DNA of 21,826 bases from Pseudomonadota bacterium (lineage in GTDB: Bacteria; Pseudomonadota; Alphaproteobacteria; Rhizobiales; Xanthobacteraceae), in contig JAEWFG010000128.1 in the NCBI GenBank assembly GCA_023388935.1, positions 1-21,826 of the forward strand, in the 5' to 3' direction. Numbering within the stretch: position 1 is the first letter of the stretch; every line of letters begins with the position of its first letter. The position numbers were made by a program, and so were the translations under genes. Below the pieces are notes generated by a model. It made no database searches and was not told the origin of the DNA. It worked only from the letters and a program-made list of their open reading frames with translations. Of the stretch, positions 6,696-14,050 are shown in pieces.

Positions 6696-7598
6696 ATGTC
6701 CGTTGCGTTGCTGAGTTATGCCGATCTAGGTGCCCGCCTCAACATCTCGCGCGAGGCCGCTCGCGCACTTGCCAAACGACGCCGGTTGCCGCGCTCGCGT
6801 TCGGAGGACGGCAAGGCCCTGGTGAGCGTTGATCTCTCCGAACTCCGCTACAAGCCCCGCCCGCGAATTGGTCGCCAGGCAGACCACATCGCCGCCTCCA
6901 TGACAGGGATCGAGATAGCAGAGATCGAGGCGTTGAAGACCGCGGCATTGGAGACCGCGGCATTGGAGATCGAGGGGTGCAAGGCGCAGATCGCGCAGCT
7001 CGAAGCAGCGGCAATCGGCTACAGGGCAGAGGCCGAGCGCGAGTGGGAGCGCGCCAATCGCCTCGCTGCCGAGCTGCAGCAGGCGGCCGCCGAGACGATG
7101 GCGGTCAATGAACGTGCGGCACGCCTGGCGATCGAGACATCGGAGATCGAGGCTTGCAAGGCGGAGATCGCGCGGCTCGAAGCGGAGGCAGCCGGCTACC
7201 GGACAGATTTCGAGCGCGAGCGCGAGCGTGCCGATCGCCTGGCTGTCGAGCTGCAGCAGGCAGCCGCCGCGACGACGGCAGTCAATGAGCGGCTCGAGGC
7301 ATCGGAGATCGAGGCTGGCAAGGCGGAGATCGCGCGGCTCGAAGCAATGGCAGCCGACACAAGGGCAGATTTCGAGCGCGAGCGCGAGCGTGCCGACCGC
7401 CTGGCTGTCGAGCTGGAGCAGGCGGCCGCCGAGACGACGGCAGCCAATGAGCGGGCGGCACGTTTGGAAGATGACGTGGAGGCCCTGCGGAGCGGCGGAG
7501 CTAGCGACTCGGTCGCGGGACAAGCCGCGCATCGATTGGGACGCCTGGCCGCTTCCATCGTGGAATCAGACCGCGCGGCTAAGGCGCGATGGGATTAG
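6696..7598 (+). CDS. HTH-domain protein with a long repeated coiled coil
   Basis: 300 residues. Residues 5-50 form a helix-turn-helix-like head (LSYADLGARLNISREAARAL, then basic KRRRLPRSR and a strand VSVDLSELRY). From about 72 to 262 the chain is a continuous Ala/Glu/Arg-rich coiled coil built of three similar units of about 50-55 residues (near 92-145, 151-200 and 205-257), each with KAxIAxLEAxA, ERExERAxRLAxELxQAAA and NER blocks. The DNA is correspondingly repetitive. No signal peptide or membrane segment is seen. CAGGAGAC precedes the ATG. I do not know a characterised homologue. A DNA-binding head on a rod suggests a chromosome-associated structural or regulatory protein. The ftsZ paralogue follows in the same direction. 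Confidence 0.75.
   Translation: MSVALLSYADLGARLNISREAARALAKRRRLPRSRSEDGKALVSVDLSELRYKPRPRIGRQADHIAASMTGIEIAEIEALKTAALETAALEIEGCKAQIAQLEAAAIGYRAEAEREWERANRLAAELQQAAAETMAVNERAARLAIETSEIEACKAEIARLEAEAAGYRTDFERERERADRLAVELQQAAAATTAVNERLEASEIEAGKAEIARLEAMAADTRADFERERERADRLAVELEQAAAETTAANERAARLEDDVEALRSGGASDSVAGQAAHRLGRLAASIVESDRAAKARWD
6960..7470 (+). repeat. Three tandem coding repeats of about 150-165 bases
   Basis: Within the coiled-coil gene, blocks such as GCGGAGATCGCGCGGCTCGA (7161 and 7324 areas), TTCGAGCGCGAGCGCGAGCG and CGCCTGGCTGTCGAGCTG recur almost base for base in the second and third units, and less exactly in the first. High DNA identity means recent expansion or homogenisation and potential copy-number variation. 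Confidence 0.7.
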
Positions 7599-7628
7599 GA
7601 TCGTCATCGCGCTTTAGGTTTTTGTTTC

Positions 7629-7698
7629 GAGCATGATCTTTTCGGAAAACCGCTACGCACTTTGCGCTAACGCGGTCCTCCGGATCCGGATCATGCTT
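7629..7698. repeat. Intergenic palindromic element, family E (AGCATGATC...GATCATGCT)
   Basis: Arms AGCATGATC and GATCATGCT enclose a centre containing TTTTCGGAAAACCGCTACGC and GCGGTCCTCCGGATCCG. I recognise this as a dispersed rhizobial extragenic element. It occupies the spacer between the coiled-coil gene and the ftsZ paralogue and could form a hairpin in a read-through transcript. Confidence 0.65.
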
Positions 7699-7758
7699 GG
7701 CAGATAGCACTCGATAATTTCTCCATCCCCGGCTTGCCGGAGCGTCCGCGAGGGAAGA

Positions 7759-9006
7759 ATGACAGACATCACCGGTATCAGCGAGATGAAGGCGCGCATT
7801 GTCGTGATTGGGGTCGGCGGCGCCGGCGGCAATGCCGTCAACAACATGATCATGGCCGGGCTGCAGGGGGTCGAGTTCGTCGTCGCCAATACCGACGCGC
7901 AGGCGCTTGCCATGTCGAGGGCCGCGCAAATCATCCAGCTCGGCAGGCACGTGACGGAAGGCCTTGGCGCGGGATCACAGCCCGAAGTGGGACGCGCCGC
8001 AGCCGAAGAGACGATCGACAAGATCCGCGAACATCTGGCCGGCGCGCACATGGTGTTCGTCACGGCCGGCATGGGCGGCGGCACCGGCACCGGGGCTGCA
8101 CCCGTTATCGCCAGGACCGCGCGCGAGCTCGGCATTCTCACGATCGGCGTGGTCACCAAGCCATTCTACTTCGAGGGCCAGCGCCGCATGCGCTTTGCCG
8201 AAGCCGGCATCGCGGAGTTGCTGAAGGCGGTCGACACCCTCTTGATCATCCCGAACCAGAACCTGTTTCGGGTGGCGAGCGAAAAGACCACGTTCGCCGA
8301 TGCCTTTGCCCTTGCCGACCGGGTGCTTTATTCGGGCGTGGCCTGCATCAGCGACCTCATCGTCAAGGAAGGTCTGATCAATCTCGATTTTGCCGACGTT
8401 CTCTGCGTGATGCGCGAGGGGGGCAAGGCGATGATGGGACGGGGCGAGGCGTCCGGCGAGAAGCGCGTGCTCGCCGCCGCGGTAGCCGCCATTTCCAATC
8501 CATTGATCGAGAACCCGTCGATCAAGCGCGCCAGCGGCCTCATCATCTCCATCACCGGCGGCAGGGATCTCATGCTGTTCGAGGTCGACGAAGCTGCGAC
8601 CCGCATTCGCGACGAGGCCGATCCGGACGCCAACATCATCGTCGGCGCGTCCTTCGATGAAAGCCTCGAAGGCATCGTCCGCGTCTCGGTGGTGGCGACC
8701 GGGATCGACAATGTCGACCCGGCGCAACAGGCGCAACCGGCGGAAAGCCCGCTCACGCAGCTCGCCGGCCGCTTGCGCGACAGCCGCCGCAGCGCCGATC
8801 GCGGCGCACCCCTGCCGCAAGTGCAAAGCCCGCCGCTCCGCCCGGAGGCGGGCCACGGCGCGGCGCCACCGGCAAGGCCGAACCCGGACCATGCCCGCCC
8901 TGCGGCGCCTCCGCCGCTCGATCCCTACGGCCGCGCCTCTCCGCGCTATGTGACCAACGACGATATTCTCGATATCCCGGCCTTCCTGCGCCGCTCGGGG
9001 AGATGA
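7759..9006 (+). CDS. ftsZ: FtsZ paralogue (tubulin-like GTPase) with a short linker and intact C-terminal peptide
   Basis: 415 residues. The GTPase domain has VIGVGGAGGNAVNNM at 16-30, the tubulin signature GGGTGTG at 106-112 and a T7 loop GLINLDFAD at 205-213 with the N and D residues that act on the neighbouring subunit's GTP. The second domain runs to about 318. A short Pro/Ala/Arg-rich linker (about 320-398) leads to DDILDIPAFLRRSGR, the alphaproteobacterial FtsZ tail that docks FtsA and other partners. The main FtsZ of this group is normally longer (about 550-600 residues) and sits with ftsQA in the dcw cluster; here no dcw genes are near, so I read this as a second FtsZ. GAGGGA precedes the ATG. 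It may co-polymerise with or modulate the main ring. Confidence 0.92.
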   Translation: MTDITGISEMKARIVVIGVGGAGGNAVNNMIMAGLQGVEFVVANTDAQALAMSRAAQIIQLGRHVTEGLGAGSQPEVGRAAAEETIDKIREHLAGAHMVFVTAGMGGGTGTGAAPVIARTARELGILTIGVVTKPFYFEGQRRMRFAEAGIAELLKAVDTLLIIPNQNLFRVASEKTTFADAFALADRVLYSGVACISDLIVKEGLINLDFADVLCVMREGGKAMMGRGEASGEKRVLAAAVAAISNPLIENPSIKRASGLIISITGGRDLMLFEVDEAATRIRDEADPDANIIVGASFDESLEGIVRVSVVATGIDNVDPAQQAQPAESPLTQLAGRLRDSRRSADRGAPLPQVQSPPLRPEAGHGAAPPARPNPDHARPAAPPPLDPYGRASPRYVTNDDILDIPAFLRRSGR

Positions 9007-9061
9007 GGGGGGTAAGGGCCGGAGTTACTTGCTTGGCGACCAGCGGGCCGACCAACAGATC

Positions 9062-9170
9062 GTCATCCCGGGGCGCGACGAAGTCGCGAGCCCGGGATCC
9101 ATCAGGCCGCAGTGACTGTCGAGCAATGGATTCCGGGCTCGCGCCAAGAGGCGCGCCCCGGAATGACGGA
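9062..9170. repeat. Intergenic palindromic repeat, family C, copy 2
   Basis: Outer arms GTCATCCCGGGGCGCGACGA and GCGCGCCCCGGAATGAC, inner GAGCCCGGGATCCAT and ATGGATTCCGGGCTCGC. It is the same plan as 1353-1462 but in the opposite arm order. It lies in the spacer between convergent genes. Confidence 0.8.
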
Positions 9171-9244
9171 GCAAAATAGCAACTCGCCAATGCCGAACAT
9201 GGACCGCTTCTGCGCGACCTAACGCGCGATGGGTCGGAGGTCCA

Positions 9245-9408
9245 CCTCTCCCCAGCGGGGAGAGGTCGGATTGCGGCTGGCGATGCGAAGCATCGTCCAG
9301 TGCAATCCGGGTGAGGGGCCGCGACATTCAGTTTGACTGTAACCCCTCACCCGGATCGCATCTTTCGATGCGCTCCGACCTCTCCCTCCGGGAGAGGTGG
9401 TCGGAGTT
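9245..9408. repeat. Large inverted repeat, family F (ACCTCTCC...GGAGAGGT)
   Basis: The left half contains CACCTCTCCCCAGCGGGGAG, AGGTCGGATTGCG, GATGCGAAGCATCG and ATCCGGGTGAGGGG. The right half mirrors it with CCCCTCACCCGGAT, GCATCTTTCGATGCG, TCCGACCTCTCCC and GGGAGAGGT. Each half also folds on itself. It lies between the converging ftsZ paralogue and coiled-coil gene, where it could act as a bidirectional transcript end. A relative is at 11613-11766. Confidence 0.75.
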
Positions 9409-9427
9409 CTCGGCGCGCAGTGTGCGT

Positions 9428-10120
9428 TCACGCGGCCGAGCTGCGCGTCTCCGCGGGTTCCTTTTTGTCCGCGTCCTTGTCGCGAGACAGCCATGCCGGG
9501 AAACGAAGCAGGCGATCGTCGTTTTCTTTTGGCGGCTCGACGGGCGCTTCACTGGGCGCACTCGGCAGGTCCAGTGCAACGTGGCCTGTCCGCACCGCAT
9601 CCGCGCGCTGCTCCAGTTCGCGCAGCAGGGGATCGAGCACGCTGTCGACTTCGCTCGCCACCGAGACCAGGAACGTATTGAGCTCGCGCGCCTCGGGCAC
9701 GATGACCCCTGCCGATTCGATCGCCTTGGAGAGACCATCGACGACAGGCGCAAACGCGCTCGCCGCTTGCTTGATTCGCGTCTTGATCGTTTCGATTTCG
9801 TTCAAGACGCGATCGCGCTCGCGTCTTTTTTTCTCTTCCGCAAGGCGGGCTTCGATTTCGGCGATCTGAGCCGTCAGGGTCGTGGCTTCGGATGCGAGTG
9901 CATCGCGTCTTCCGCGCACGCGATCGAGGTCACGGCTGAGATTGTCGAGTAAATCGTCCTTTCCGAACATTGCTTTGCTCCTTAGGACAGTCGTTTTGGC
10001 CTGCAGGACGGCCGTTTTGGTCTGAAGGGCGGCCTTGGCGCGAACCGCCAGCCTCGCCACCGACCGGATGGCCGGATCGGCCGAAACAGGCATCTTCGGT
10101 CGCGTCACATGGGCCGACAT
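9428..10120 (-). CDS. Coiled-coil protein of unknown function under a CtrA box
   Basis: 230 residues from an ATG at 10120 preceded by GGAGATCACC; a longer frame upstream lacks a binding site. Residues 33-53 are three tandem heptads (LQTKTAV, LQAKTTV, LRSKAMF). Residues 55-125 form a charged coiled coil (IAEIEARLAEEKKRRERDRV). A second helical segment runs 130-180 and the tail is polar and Pro/Lys/Glu-rich. No signal peptide or membrane helix is seen, so it should be cytoplasmic. I do not recognise a family. It converges on the ftsZ paralogue and diverges from the DUF2235 gene, and shares the CtrA box form of the HTH/coiled-coil gene. Confidence 0.75.
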   Translation of the reverse strand: MSAHVTRPKMPVSADPAIRSVARLAVRAKAALQTKTAVLQAKTTVLRSKAMFGKDDLLDNLSRDLDRVRGRRDALASEATTLTAQIAEIEARLAEEKKRRERDRVLNEIETIKTRIKQAASAFAPVVDGLSKAIESAGVIVPEARELNTFLVSVASEVDSVLDPLLRELEQRADAVRTGHVALDLPSAPSEAPVEPPKENDDRLLRFPAWLSRDKDADKKEPAETRSSAA

Positions 10121-10156
10121 GGTGATCTCCCAATGGTCAACATTAGGCGACGGCAT

Positions 10157-10173
10157 GGTTAACAAGTGGTTAA
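10157..10173 (-). promoter_or_regulatory. CtrA-type box upstream of the coiled-coil gene
   Basis: Read on the minus strand this is TTAACCACTTGTTAACC, an exact TTAA-N7-TTAAC match with both halves extended to TTAACC. It ends 36 bases before the ATG at 10120 and lies 115 bases from the GTG of the divergent DUF2235 gene, so it could affect both. It has the same half-sites and spacing as the box at 6601-6617. Confidence 0.7.
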
Positions 10174-10288
10174 TTTCAACAGCCTCTGCGGAAAAGGGGC
10201 GGCAAACCGGCCGACGCCGCCTTCGTCTCCTCGCTGCCATCCATTTCCGCTATACTCGCCCCGGTAGCATCACCGGGAGGGCTGACCT

Positions 10289-11593
10289 GTGGAGCACGAA
10301 TCCAAACCCGAGCCGAGAAACCTCGTCATCTGCTGTGACGGCACCGGCAACGAGATCTCAGAGAACCTCTCCAACGTCCTGAAGCTCTATCGCTGCCTGC
10401 GCAAGACCGACAAAACGAAGCCGCGGCAGATGGTGTTCTACGATCCCGGGGTCGGCACGGTGACGGAGCCGACCACGTGGCACCGCATGAAGGCTAACAT
10501 CAACCTGGTGCTGGGGCTCGCCACCGGCTACGGGCTCGATGACAACGTGCTCTCGGCCTATTGCTTTCTGGTCGAGCATTACGCGCCCGGCGACAAGATC
10601 TATCTGTTCGGCTTCTCACGCGGCGCCTATACCGTGCGGGTGCTGGCGGGGCTGATCCACAAGGTCGGCCTGATCTCGCCGGAGCAGGCGAACCTCGCAG
10701 GAAGCGGCCTCATCGCCTACAAGCAATATTCCGGCACCGGGCGCGGCAACGACATCGAGGACCTCGAGGACGTCGTCGTCGACGATCAGGGGCCGCTGCC
10801 GAAGGACAAGTTCGATCTCGCCGCGCAATTTGCGCGCATCACGTCGACGCGCTGGCCGACGATCCACTTCATCGGCGTCTGGGACACGGTGGCGAGCGTG
10901 ATCGTGCCGCGCCCCGACCGGCTCTATTGGCCGAGCCTGGAGGAGCTCGCCTTCACGCTGCGTAATCCGAGCGTGCACATCTTCCGCCAGGCGATCGCGA
11001 TCGACGAGCGGCGGCGCATGTTCCGCCTCAAGCCGTATGATGAGCCGCAGGAATACTGGCGCAACCGCTATGTGCCCGACGAGAAGAAGGAGCCGCAGGA
11101 CATTTTGCAGGTGTGGTTTGCCGGCGTGCATTGCGACGTCGGCGGCGGCTATCCGGAAACCGAGAGCGGCGAGTCCAAATATCCGCTGGTGTGGATGATC
11201 GAGGAGGCGTCGAAGGCGGGGCTGAACTTCAACCCTCGCACCGTGAACCAGCTCGCCTGGGGCATCCAGCGCAAGAACAGCCCGTTCAGCTATGTCGCGC
11301 CGAGCTACACGGGCACGACGGGCGAGCTGCACAATTCGATGACTGCGGCCTGGCGCGTGCTGGAATATCTGCCGAAGAACGCGAAGTACAAGGAATGGCC
11401 GGAGCGGAAGGTGTTTTTGGACTTCTACATCCCCGATTGCGAACCGCGCTTCATCCCCGACGGCGCGCATGTGCATGAGAGCGTGCTGAAGCGGATGGAG
11501 GCGGAGCCCGGGTATCGGCCGGTGAACTTGCCGGCGAGGTACGAGACGGTGCCGATGCCGGTGCCGCCGCATGGGGAGGCGGAGGGGGTGTGA
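10289..11593 (+). CDS. DUF2235 alpha/beta-hydrolase (Tle1-like lipase fold)
   Basis: 434 residues. The opening RNLVICCDGTGNE is the DUF2235 hallmark. The nucleophile elbow is GFSRGAY at 108-114 (Ser110), with likely Asp199 in GVWDTVAS and His281 in GVHCDVGGGYPE completing the triad. The family includes the Tle1 phospholipase effectors of type VI secretion, but no secretion genes, immunity gene or signal peptide are present here, so a housekeeping or lipid-related intracellular role is as likely. The GTG start is supported by CCGGGAGG eight bases upstream. It is divergent from the coiled-coil gene. A decayed copy of its first codons is at 6464-6588. Confidence 0.88.
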   Translation: MEHESKPEPRNLVICCDGTGNEISENLSNVLKLYRCLRKTDKTKPRQMVFYDPGVGTVTEPTTWHRMKANINLVLGLATGYGLDDNVLSAYCFLVEHYAPGDKIYLFGFSRGAYTVRVLAGLIHKVGLISPEQANLAGSGLIAYKQYSGTGRGNDIEDLEDVVVDDQGPLPKDKFDLAAQFARITSTRWPTIHFIGVWDTVASVIVPRPDRLYWPSLEELAFTLRNPSVHIFRQAIAIDERRRMFRLKPYDEPQEYWRNRYVPDEKKEPQDILQVWFAGVHCDVGGGYPETESGESKYPLVWMIEEASKAGLNFNPRTVNQLAWGIQRKNSPFSYVAPSYTGTTGELHNSMTAAWRVLEYLPKNAKYKEWPERKVFLDFYIPDCEPRFIPDGAHVHESVLKRMEAEPGYRPVNLPARYETVPMPVPPHGEAEGV

Positions 11594-11612
11594 GGGGCGT
11601 GCCGCACGCTGA

Positions 11613-11766
11613 CTTCCCTTCTCCCCTTGCGGGAGAAGGTGGCGCGAAGCGCCGGATGAGGGGTTGTCTCCGCGGACGTAAGAGCTCCATGCGAGGCTAG
11701 AGACCCCTCACCCGTCTCGCCGCTGCGCGGCGATCCACCCTCTCCCACAAGTGGAGAGGGGAAGAG
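11613..11766. repeat. Large inverted repeat, family F, copy 2
   Basis: CTTCCCTTCTCCCCTTGCGG, GGCGCGAAGCGCCGGATGAG and a central loop are mirrored by CCCCTCACCC, CGCTGCGCGGCGATCCACCC and CACAAGTGGAGAGGGGAAG. It immediately follows the DUF2235 gene. The remaining spacer, 11767-11917, shows only a GTTAAAATTC tract and no clear promoter. Confidence 0.75.
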
Positions 11767-11917
11767 CGGCGCCACCGCATTCCACTACCGCCGCTTTCTC
11801 CAGTCGCCTCCACTTTTCGTTAAAATTCTCGGTCCCGCTTTAGCCTGATCGCATCAACTCCTCTGCATCATCCTCGCGTGCCCGCCGCGCTATCCGCGGA
11901 ATTGGAGGAGAGTGCCA

Positions 11918-12163
11918 ATGCATCCGCGCCGACATGCCCGCGTGAAGCCCGCAGGGCGGGTGTCCCGCCAGGTCAAGATCATCACCGACCCGCGCGCGCC
12001 GGTGATCGTCTGCACGCTGATCGACTATTCGGCCGGTGGGGCCTGCGTCGATCTCGGCGGGCAGGTGAAGATTCCCGACAGGTTCGATCTCTTGCACGTC
12101 AACACCAGGAAACGCTGCCGCATCGCCTGGAAGCGCGGCACGCGGGTGGGCGTGGTGTTTTAG
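11918..12163 (+). CDS. PilZ domain protein (predicted c-di-GMP receptor)
   Basis: 81 residues that are almost entirely one PilZ domain. The N-terminal RRHAR supplies the RxxxR motif and DYSAGGACVD the (D/N)xSxxG motif, the two loops that bind cyclic di-GMP, followed by the beta-barrel strands ending RIAWKRGTRVGVVF. Single-domain PilZ proteins act as c-di-GMP-responsive adaptors for motility, exopolysaccharide or other outputs; the partner cannot be told from context. ATG 11918 was chosen over a GTG at 11912 because GGAGGA lies at an ideal eight bases. It ends convergent with the next gene, four bases apart. Confidence 0.9.
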   Translation: MHPRRHARVKPAGRVSRQVKIITDPRAPVIVCTLIDYSAGGACVDLGGQVKIPDRFDLLHVNTRKRCRIAWKRGTRVGVVF

Positions 12164-12167
12164 CGAG

Positions 12168-12575
12168 CTACTTCCGCATTCTGGCCTTCGCGCCGGCGAC
12201 GATCTGCATGGTGACGCCGCCGACCCAGCCGCACAGGGCGAGCCAGCTCCAGGCGATGTGCGGCTCCAGCCGCAGCACGATGATCGCAACCGAGGCGAGC
12301 GCGGTGAAGGTGGCGCAGAGCGTGCCGGCGGAGCTCAAAAATTCCGCGGCGTCGATGCGGCTGTGCGCGTCGTCGAAGGGAAGCTGTGGCGTGTCGATGC
12401 CGAGATAGAAGCCGACGAAGCCGAGCAGCATCATCAGCACCAGGAAGCCCTGCGTGGTGAGGTGCGAGATCGCCGAGCCGACATAGGCGCCGACGAACAG
12501 CCCGCATGCCGCCCCCGCCAGCGCGAGACCCACGCGCTCGAAAAGGTGGGCAGTTTTGCGAACACGAAACCGCAT
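12168..12575 (-). CDS. Small four-helix membrane protein, unknown function
   Basis: 135 residues with a basic N terminus and four hydrophobic segments near 14-36, 42-61, 79-102 and 108-127, so an inner-membrane protein. A short polar loop, DTPQLPFDDAHSRIDAAEF, separates the second and third helices. ACGGAGG six bases before the ATG supports the start. I do not recognise the family. It converges on the PilZ gene. Confidence 0.75.
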   Translation of the reverse strand: MRFRVRKTAHLFERVGLALAGAACGLFVGAYVGSAISHLTTQGFLVLMMLLGFVGFYLGIDTPQLPFDDAHSRIDAAEFLSSAGTLCATFTALASVAIIVLRLEPHIAWSWLALCGWVGGVTMQIVAGAKARMRK

Positions 12576-12750
12576 GGCGGGCCTCCGTGATGCCTCGAGG
12601 CTACGGAGGTTAGGCCAGATTTGCGGGGGGTGGAAGGTAAGGTGGTTTACGGATGCGTGAGGCGGGAGCTGCGATCGTACAACTTAAACTTACCGCCCTC
12701 GCCGACCTCCCCCCTGTGGTTAGCGCGAGCACCCCGACGACACGCGTCCC

Positions 12751-13863
12751 CTACCTCGCCCCGAACGTGGTCTTGCCGAACAGCGCCTTTTGCGTCGACG
12801 GCTGCGAGCGCCAGTATTGCGGCGGTGCCTCGACCTCGCCGCCGACTTCCGCGGCGGCGTGCCAGCCCCAGCGCGGGTCGTAGAGCATGCCGCGGGCGAG
12901 CGCGACCATGTCGGCCTTGCCGTTCGCGATGATGTCTTCCGCCTGTTTCGCCTCGGTGATCAGGCCGACGGCGATGGTGGGCAATCCGGTCTCGCGCTTG
13001 ATTCTCTCTGCGAACTGCACCTGGTAGCCGGGGCCGAGCGCAATCTTTTGCAGCGGCGACACGCCGCCGGAGGAGGCATCGATCCAGTCGACGCCGCGCG
13101 CCTTCAGCGCGATGGCGAATTCAACCGTCTGGTCCAGGTCCCAGCCGCCCTCGACCCAATCGGTCGACGACACCCGCATGCCGACCGGCTTGTCGTGCGG
13201 GAAGGCTGCGCGCACCGCGTCGAACACTTCGAGCGGAAAGCGCATGCGGTTTTGCAAGCTGCCGCCATATTCGTCGGTGCGCCTGTTCGAGACCGGCGAC
13301 AGGAACTGATGTAGGAGATAGCCGTGCGCGCCGTGCAGCTCGATCGCGTCGATGCCGAGGCGGGCGGCCCGCTTCGCAGCGTCGACGAAGGCGTCGCGGA
13401 TGCGCTTGAGTCCGCCGGCGTCCAGTGCCAGCGGCGCGGCCTCGCCCTCCTTGTGCGGCAGCGCCGATGGCGCCACCGTCTGCCAGCCGCCCTCGCTCAG
13501 CGGAATGAGCTGGCCGCCGTCCCAGGGCCGCGCACTCGAGGCCTTGCGGCCCGCATGCGCGAGCTGCATCGCGACGGCCGTCGTCGAATGCTTGCGCACG
13601 GAGCTGAGGATCTGCTTCAGCGCCGCCTCGCAGGCATCGCTGTAGAGCCCGAGGCAGCCCGGCGTGATGCGGCCGATCGCCTCGACATGGGTCGCCTCGA
13701 TGCAGAACATCCCGGCGCCCGACAGCGCGAGATTGTTGATGTGGGTGAAGTGCCAGTCGGTGGCGACGCCGTCGTCGGCCGAGTACTGGCACATCGGCGA
13801 CACCACGACACGGTTCTTCAAGGTCAGGCCGCGCAGCTTGATCGGGGAAAACAGGGCGCTCAT
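12751..13863 (-). CDS. Old Yellow Enzyme, YqjM/XenA-type NADH:flavin oxidoreductase
   Basis: 370 residues from ATG 13863, whose product begins MSALFSPIKLRGLTLKNR as family members do; a longer frame upstream is spacer. The FMN-dependent TIM barrel shows SPMCQYS at 22-28, with the Cys typical of the YqjM class, AMQLAHAGRK at 98-107, the substrate pair His177/His180 region in ELHGAHGYLLHQFLSP (175-190) and DEYGGSLQNR at 197-206. Such enzymes reduce activated C=C bonds of enones and nitro compounds with NAD(P)H. The physiological substrate is unknown. It is monocistronic. Confidence 0.92.
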   Translation of the reverse strand: MSALFSPIKLRGLTLKNRVVVSPMCQYSADDGVATDWHFTHINNLALSGAGMFCIEATHVEAIGRITPGCLGLYSDACEAALKQILSSVRKHSTTAVAMQLAHAGRKASSARPWDGGQLIPLSEGGWQTVAPSALPHKEGEAAPLALDAGGLKRIRDAFVDAAKRAARLGIDAIELHGAHGYLLHQFLSPVSNRRTDEYGGSLQNRMRFPLEVFDAVRAAFPHDKPVGMRVSSTDWVEGGWDLDQTVEFAIALKARGVDWIDASSGGVSPLQKIALGPGYQVQFAERIKRETGLPTIAVGLITEAKQAEDIIANGKADMVALARGMLYDPRWGWHAAAEVGGEVEAPPQYWRSQPSTQKALFGKTTFGAR

Positions 13864-14002
13864 GCGGGAGATCCGGGGATGAGAGGGGCAATGGAGGGAG
13901 TGTAGTGAGCCAAACGCGGATTGCCAGCCGCGCGGCGGGAATGCCCGCCCGTGGCGCCATGCATTGCGCCGAAGGGTTGGAAGTTGGCGCGGCAAACTCC
14001 GC

Positions 14003-14044
14003 CGTCATCCCGGGGCGAGCGAAGCGAGAGCCCGGGGATGACGG
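14003..14044. repeat. Short palindrome, minimal family C unit
   Basis: CGTCATCCCGGGGCGAGCGA is mirrored by GAGAGCCCGGGGATGACGGA across a few bases. It sits between the Old Yellow Enzyme gene and the stop of the phytase-like gene and could fold as a hairpin at the 3' end of the cob transcript. No T-run follows. Confidence 0.7.
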
Positions 14045-14050
14045 AGATCG

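Noticed and set aside
6726..7532. Long minus-strand open frame of 268 residues opposite the HTH/coiled-coil gene
   Set aside because: It is the shadow of a repetitive high-GC coding region. It lacks a ribosome-binding site, and its Leu/Arg/Cys-rich repeats simply mirror the coiled-coil codons.
7734..8660. Plus-strand Arg/His-rich frame overlapping the FtsZ paralogue
   Set aside because: It is a frame-shifted shadow of ftsZ codons. The FtsZ frame carries all diagnostic motifs.
10289..11593. DUF2235 protein as a type VI secretion toxin
   Set aside because: The fold and triad fit Tle1-like enzymes, but no VgrG, PAAR, Hcp or immunity-type gene is near, so the call is left at family level.
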